DNA from: an uncultured Marinilabiliales bacterium
GTDB taxonomy: Bacteria; Bacteroidota; Bacteroidia; Bacteroidales; BM520
Direction: 5' to 3'
DNA length: 9,804 nt
Assembly: GCA_937877575.1 (NCBI GenBank)
Contig: CALFIZ010000203.1
Span: 1-9,804 of the forward strand
Shown: positions 6,275-9,804 of the stretch, one piece after another
Layout of the letters: every line of letters begins with the position of its first letter
How positions within the stretch are numbered: the first letter of the stretch is position 1
Program-made: the position numbers and the translations under genes
The notes under the pieces: generated by a model
Seen by the model: only the letters and a program-made list of their open reading frames with translations
Databases searched by the model: none
What the model was told of the DNA's origin: nothing

Positions 6275-7195
6275 ATGGAAAATATTGACAGCACAAACAA
6301 TCTGAACGGTTTAGGATTAGCCAATTCAGAATTAGTTACAAACGACGAAGGATGCGTTTACCATCTCAACCTGTTACCTGAACATTTAGCCGACGATGTG
6401 ATTGTCGTGGGCGACCCGAACAGGGTTCCAATGCTTTCGTCATTGCTCGACAGCGTGGAGTTAAGACGCTCAAACAGAGAAATAGTAACTCATACAGGAT
6501 ACATCGGCAAAAAAAGAATTACCATTATGTCAACCGGCATGGGTACCGACAACATCGACATAGTAATGACAGAGTTGGATGTGCTTGCAAGTTTTGACCT
6601 GAAAACGAAAACGCTGAAAGACAAATGCAACCGCAGAACACTGAATATCATAAGATTAGGAAGCTGCGGAGCTTTACAGAAAGATGTGGAACCGGGGCAT
6701 CCGGTGATGACACACTATGCAGTCGGACTTGACGGACTGCTGTATTTTTATGACTGCGACCCGGAAATTTTTGAAAAAGATCTTACCGACCAACTTACCA
6801 AACACCTTAACTGGGATGTTAAACTTCCAAGTCTTTACTGCACAAAGGCAAGCGAAAAACTCGAAAAACTATTTGAGCACCAAGGCTTTATAAAGGGCAT
6901 AACTCTTTCAGCACCGGGATTTTACGGACCACAGGGAAGAAACATACACCTGCCCCTGAAATATCCTGACATTAACGACAAGGTGGAGACATTTGCCTAT
7001 AACGGCTATAAAATAGTCAACTACGAAATGGAATCATCGGCAACATACGGCTTGGGTAAAGCATTGGGACACAACGCTCTCACAATATGCATTCCAATAG
7101 CGAACCGAACCAACGGGAAATTTGTCTCAGATTATCACGACATGATGAGCAATCTCGGATCCAAAGTGTTTGAAATCCTTGAAGCCACTGCATAA
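6275..7195 (+). CDS. Nucleoside phosphorylase, uridine-phosphorylase type
   Basis: A cytoplasmic enzyme of 306 residues of the PNP/UDP phosphorylase superfamily, expected to split uridine with phosphate into uracil and ribose-1-phosphate. Family landmarks are VVGDPNRV (44-51, phosphate-binding loop), STGMGTDNIDIVMTEL (86-101), IRLGSCGALQ (126-135, equivalent to IRIGTTGAIQ of E. coli Udp), SAPGFYGPQGR (212-222, with Q220 and R222 aligning to the uracil-reading Gln and Arg in FYPGQER) and NYEMESSATYGLGKALG (249-265, with the ribose-binding EMES). The Gln/Arg pair favours uridine over purine substrates. A longer N-terminus and central insertions make it larger than E. coli Udp, as in other Bacteroidota versions. 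It starts 12 nt after cdd and ends 3 nt before the methyltransferase. Its place directly after cdd supports a salvage role; substrate range is inferred, not shown. Confidence 0.88.
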   Translation: MENIDSTNNLNGLGLANSELVTNDEGCVYHLNLLPEHLADDVIVVGDPNRVPMLSSLLDSVELRRSNREIVTHTGYIGKKRITIMSTGMGTDNIDIVMTELDVLASFDLKTKTLKDKCNRRTLNIIRLGSCGALQKDVEPGHPVMTHYAVGLDGLLYFYDCDPEIFEKDLTDQLTKHLNWDVKLPSLYCTKASEKLEKLFEHQGFIKGITLSAPGFYGPQGRNIHLPLKYPDINDKVETFAYNGYKIVNYEMESSATYGLGKALGHNALTICIPIANRTNGKFVSDYHDMMSNLGSKVFEILEATA

Positions 7196-7198
7196 AAC

Positions 7199-7888
7199 AT
7201 GAACATCACATCTTCCTGCTGCGATGATAAAGTCAGCGAATATGCCGTCCGACACACCGATGCTGAGCCCGGACTGCTGAAAGAACTCGACAGGACAACC
7301 AATCTGCGGACAATTTATCCGAGGATGCTCTCCGGACACCTTCAGGGCAGATTTCTGAAGATGATAACCGAAATGATAAATCCTGCTAACATTCTCGAAG
7401 TCGGCACATTCACAGGCTATTCCACAATCTGCTTCGCCGAAGGGCTATCTGAAAACGGAAAGATTTATACCATTGAGGTCAATCCGGAATTCAAGTACAT
7501 CTCAGATGAATATTTCAGCCGCAGCGGACTGAAAGACAAAATAATCCCCATACTCGGCGACGCCATGGAAGTCATACCGACACTTGACATAACCTTCGAC
7601 CTGTCGTTCATTGATGCCGACAAAAAAAACCTCGTGGAATACTATGAAATGATATTGGAGAAAACCCGATTGGGAGGTTTCATATTGATTGACAACATGT
7701 TATGGAGCAATAAAGTTCTTGACACATCGACAAACCACGATGCCGACACGCTACGAATCGACAAATTCAACAATTACATCACCAATGACATCCGCGTTGA
7801 GAATGTATTTCTACCCTTCCGCGACGGCATAATGATGGTACGGAAAAAAAATAATGCACTCGCCCACCAAGACTATTGCGGTCTGTAA
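7199..7888 (+). CDS. Class I SAM-dependent O-methyltransferase (catechol O-methyltransferase type)
   Basis: A soluble methyltransferase of 229 residues of the Methyltransf_3 (COMT/CCoAOMT-like) family, which moves a methyl group from S-adenosylmethionine to a hydroxyl, usually with a divalent metal. Residues 1-63 are the helical cap, including MLSGHLQGRFLKMI (43-56). Motif I is ILEVGTFTGYSTI (65-77), the ribose-binding acidic residue is E93 in TIEVNPE, and LGDAMEVIP (119-127) contacts the adenine side. The metal site is D139 in SFIDADK together with D165-N166 in LIDNMLW. All key residues are present. The ATG is 4 nt after the phosphorylase stop, so it closes the operon. The substrate is unknown; nothing in the neighbouring salvage genes identifies one. 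Its last 16 nt overlap the convergent peptidase gene. Confidence 0.9.
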   Translation: MNITSSCCDDKVSEYAVRHTDAEPGLLKELDRTTNLRTIYPRMLSGHLQGRFLKMITEMINPANILEVGTFTGYSTICFAEGLSENGKIYTIEVNPEFKYISDEYFSRSGLKDKIIPILGDAMEVIPTLDITFDLSFIDADKKNLVEYYEMILEKTRLGGFILIDNMLWSNKVLDTSTNHDADTLRIDKFNNYITNDIRVENVFLPFRDGIMMVRKKNNALAHQDYCGL

Positions 7889-9099
7889 ATCAATTGTGAG
7901 AGATTGTCATCATCGAAGACAACATTCGCAACCTCAAGCATATCATCCTCTGTTATCGCGTCAATCCTGCGGAACACTGTTTCCAAATCATCAACCTTAT
8001 TGAAAACCGACAGTGATTTTGCCGATGAGATTGCGTCATTCAACCGCGAATCGGCAGCAACGGCGATGTATCCTCTCAACCGCTTCTTTGCAATGTTCAG
8101 CTGCAATGAGCCCATCCTGTTGTCCTTTAACTTATTCAATTCTTTCCTGATGATTGAATTAACCTTTTCGTGGGCGTAATATTCACACTCGTAGAAAATC
8201 GAGAATATTCCGGTATCGCAATAGGGGGTGTAAGAGGATTCTATCTGATAGACAAGTCCGCGTTTTTCCCTCACCTTATCGTTCAGCCTCGAAGAAATCG
8301 CCTCACTGCCGAGAATATGATTCAGCAAAGTGAAAGCATCCCTACCCTTTTCGAATGATGAAAAAGCCCTGCCACCCATCACGACATTACACTGGACATC
8401 ATCCCTGTCAATAACTTTATCGAATTTGACATACGGCGTAACATGCTGTCTTTCATGGGACTGCGTCTTTAAAGGAGAGTTTCCGAAATACCTGCCACAT
8501 AACGACATGAACTTTTTATCGGAAAGGTCGCCATCAGACCATAGCACTATTTCATTGTTAAGATAATTATTGGAGAAAAAATTTCTCACAATGTCAAGAT
8601 TATCGGCAAAAACGTCGAGAGTCTGGGCAGTGCCGAGAATATTTCTGCCGAGGCTATGACCTGTGAAAAGGAAATTTTCGAAATCATCGTATATCACTTC
8701 CGACGGACTGTCGAAACACGACATTATTTCTTCCTTTATAACATTGATTTCCTTGCATATTTCTTTCTCGGGAAAAGTTGAATGGAAGAGCATGTCTGCA
8801 AAAATGTCCATGATTCGGGGATAATATTCTGACAGAAATGACACATGTACGCATGTATCTTCCTTAGTGGTATAAGCATTGACATCGGCTCCGATATTGT
8901 CAAGTCCGAGTGCCAACGACTTTGCGGAACGGTTCGAAGTGCCTTTGAACAAGGAATGTTCAACAAGGTGGGCGCATCCGTTTTCATTCTGCAGTTCATC
9001 TCTGGTACCGGTGTTGACTAAAATACCGAAATGAGAAACAGGACTGTTATGCTGTATGTGCAACACACGCAGGCCATTGTTTAGCTGTGATATATACAT
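7873..9099 (-). CDS. M16 family zinc metallopeptidase (pitrilysin/processing-peptidase type)
   Basis: A single-unit M16 peptidase of 408 residues with no signal peptide or membrane segment, so probably cytoplasmic. The inverted zinc motif HLVEH (H44, E47, H48) follows GILVNTGTRDE (25-35), and the distal zinc ligand lies in INVIKEEIMS (118-127; E123 or E124). NAYTTKEDT (74-82) and GHSLGRNILGT (147-157) complete the active N-terminal half. The C-terminal half (about 215-408) has the REKRGLVYQIESSY motif (278-290), whose Arg/Tyr pair closes over the substrate. All catalytic residues are present. Homologues cleave peptides or signal/transit-type extensions; the substrate here is unknown. It starts 5 nt after the pseudouridine synthase stop, so both are read from one transcript entering from the right. 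Its stop overlaps the O-methyltransferase by 16 bp, leaving no room for a terminator between them. Confidence 0.92.
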   Translation of the reverse strand: MYISQLNNGLRVLHIQHNSPVSHFGILVNTGTRDELQNENGCAHLVEHSLFKGTSNRSAKSLALGLDNIGADVNAYTTKEDTCVHVSFLSEYYPRIMDIFADMLFHSTFPEKEICKEINVIKEEIMSCFDSPSEVIYDDFENFLFTGHSLGRNILGTAQTLDVFADNLDIVRNFFSNNYLNNEIVLWSDGDLSDKKFMSLCGRYFGNSPLKTQSHERQHVTPYVKFDKVIDRDDVQCNVVMGGRAFSSFEKGRDAFTLLNHILGSEAISSRLNDKVREKRGLVYQIESSYTPYCDTGIFSIFYECEYYAHEKVNSIIRKELNKLKDNRMGSLQLNIAKKRLRGYIAVAADSRLNDAISSAKSLSVFNKVDDLETVFRRIDAITEDDMLEVANVVFDDDNLSQLIYRPQ

Positions 9100-9104
9100 T
9101 ATTA

Positions 9105-9796
9105 TCAGTCATTTACATTATTAAAGAAAGACCAGATTTTATCTGTGGACGGATACGGTGCGACAACGCAAACAGGTTGTTTGGTTACAGGATGGACAAA
9201 CTCCACCCTTCTGGCATGGAGTGAAATCGAGCCATCGGGATTTGAGCGTGGGGCACCGTACTTCAAATCTCCTTTGATGACACATCCGATAGAGGAAAGC
9301 TGTACCCTAATCTGATGATGACGGCCTGTAATCAGTTCAACTTCAACAAGATGATACCTTTCACTGCTCGCAAGACAATGATAATTCAACTCTGCACGCT
9401 GAATGTCTTTCCGACCATCGGTCTTATCTTCAGGAACGATATATGATTTGTTGCGCTTTTCATCTCTGAAAAGATAATTGACAAGTTTACCCTCAGCCGG
9501 CTCCGGCTTGGAGTATGTCACGGCATGATATGTCTTATGAAACTCACCGTTCCTGATCATTTCCGACATTCTTGCAGCAGCCTTACCTGTCTTGGCAAAG
9601 AACACGACACCGCTGACAGGGCGGTCAACACGGTGAATCACAGCTATATACACATTACCCGGTTTGTTGTATTTCTTTTTGATGTAGGCCTTCGCTTTGC
9701 TAAGAAGATCTTCGTCGTGACTGTTATCCTCCGCATTGGCACATTGACAGGTTTTTCGACGACTAAAAGATGATTGTCTTCGTAAAGGACAATCAT
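9105..9796 (-). CDS. RluA-family pseudouridine synthase, interrupted by a one-base frameshift
   Basis: An enzyme isomerising specific uridines in rRNA or tRNA to pseudouridine. Reading from ATG at 9796-9794, frame 1 gives the standard N-terminus MIVLYEDNHLLVVEKPVNVP and then departs from the family. The continuing match is in another frame, from about 9737: AEDNSHDEDLL, then AKAYIKKKYNKPGNVYIAV and the catalytic HRVDRPVSG. One missing base (for example an extra T in ATTGG at 9735-9739, an A on the coding strand) restores a 230-residue protein. In that numbering the nucleophile is D58, followed by FAKTGKA and then TGRHHQIRVQLSSIG and DLKYGAPRSNPDGSISLHAR, all typical. No S4 domain is present, so it is a short RluA/RluC-like form. 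A GTG at 9653 could make only a truncated 182-residue protein lacking the N-terminal strand. The break may be a sequence error or a real mutation. M16 follows 5 nt downstream. Confidence 0.85.
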
Positions 9797-9804
9797 CTTT
9801 TAGT
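9762..9804. repeat. Perfect 17-bp inverted repeat at the right edge
   Basis: ACTAAAAGATGATTGTC (9762-9778) and its exact reverse complement (9788-9804) flank a 9-nt spacer. The right arm contains the start codon of the pseudouridine synthase and the left arm encodes its D-N-H-L-L-V residues. There is no T run, so it is not a typical terminator. Its right arm stops exactly at the last base, so the repeat could continue beyond; a fold-back assembly artefact is a real possibility. Confidence 0.8.

Noticed and set aside
7904..8566. Plus-strand open frames of 62-91 codons across the M16 gene
   Set aside because: They are antisense shadows of the peptidase, whose catalytic motifs are complete on the minus strand; the plus frames show no family features.
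9525..9773. Plus-strand open frame of 82 codons near the right edge
   Set aside because: It is antisense to the conserved pseudouridine synthase sequence and has no recognisable content.
1..9804. A defence, mobile-element or otherwise new multi-gene system
   Set aside because: Every complete gene fits a known housekeeping, salvage or envelope family. No transposase, integrase, phage, toxin-antitoxin or CRISPR feature is visible.

Overview
The window is a compact, gene-dense stretch from a member of the Bacteroidota, most likely the order Bacteroidales. Three things point there. The gene string DUF4271-type membrane protein / hemD / rnpA / yidD is a familiar Bacteroidales arrangement. The promoter-like sites have the Bacteroidota form (TTTG about 20 nt upstream of TAnnTTTG) and not sigma-70 boxes. 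Shine-Dalgarno sequences are essentially absent in front of the genes. Every call rests on reading the sequence; no search was run.

Layout. Bases 1-354 hold a broken, partial minus-strand reading frame. An AT-rich piece resembling the C-terminal end of a GH94 glycoside phosphorylase runs in frame into a GC-richer two-helix membrane segment. This looks like a mosaic, either an assembly chimera or a remnant. From about 361 the plus strand carries DUF4271, hemD, rnpA and yidD (411-2507), with a possible terminator at the yidD end. A second tightly packed plus-strand operon follows (2540-7888): a secreted S41/CtpA-type protease, an O-antigen-ligase-like polytopic membrane protein, cytidine deaminase, a uridine-phosphorylase-type nucleoside phosphorylase and a catechol-type O-methyltransferase. 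Its first three genes overlap and the others are 3-12 nt apart. On the minus strand, reading in from the right edge, an RluA-family pseudouridine synthase (broken by an apparent one-base frameshift) and an M16 zinc peptidase form a two-gene unit. Its 3' end overlaps the O-methyltransferase gene.

How the genes work together. The first operon is housekeeping: tetrapyrrole synthesis (HemD), tRNA 5' maturation (RnpA) and membrane protein insertion (YidD, with DUF4271 also in the membrane). In the second, Cdd and the nucleoside phosphorylase are consecutive steps of pyrimidine salvage (cytidine to uridine to uracil plus ribose-1-phosphate). The protease and ligase-like protein act in the envelope and are probably linked to the salvage genes only by shared transcription.

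I see no new multi-gene system. No tRNA, rRNA, CRISPR array or complete mobile element is visible, and no gene-free stretch exceeds 300 bases. The items most worth checking are the mosaic left end, the frameshift in the pseudouridine synthase, the perfect 17-bp inverted repeat that ends exactly at the last base and covers that gene's start codon, and a strong consensus promoter inside the end of the DUF4271 gene.
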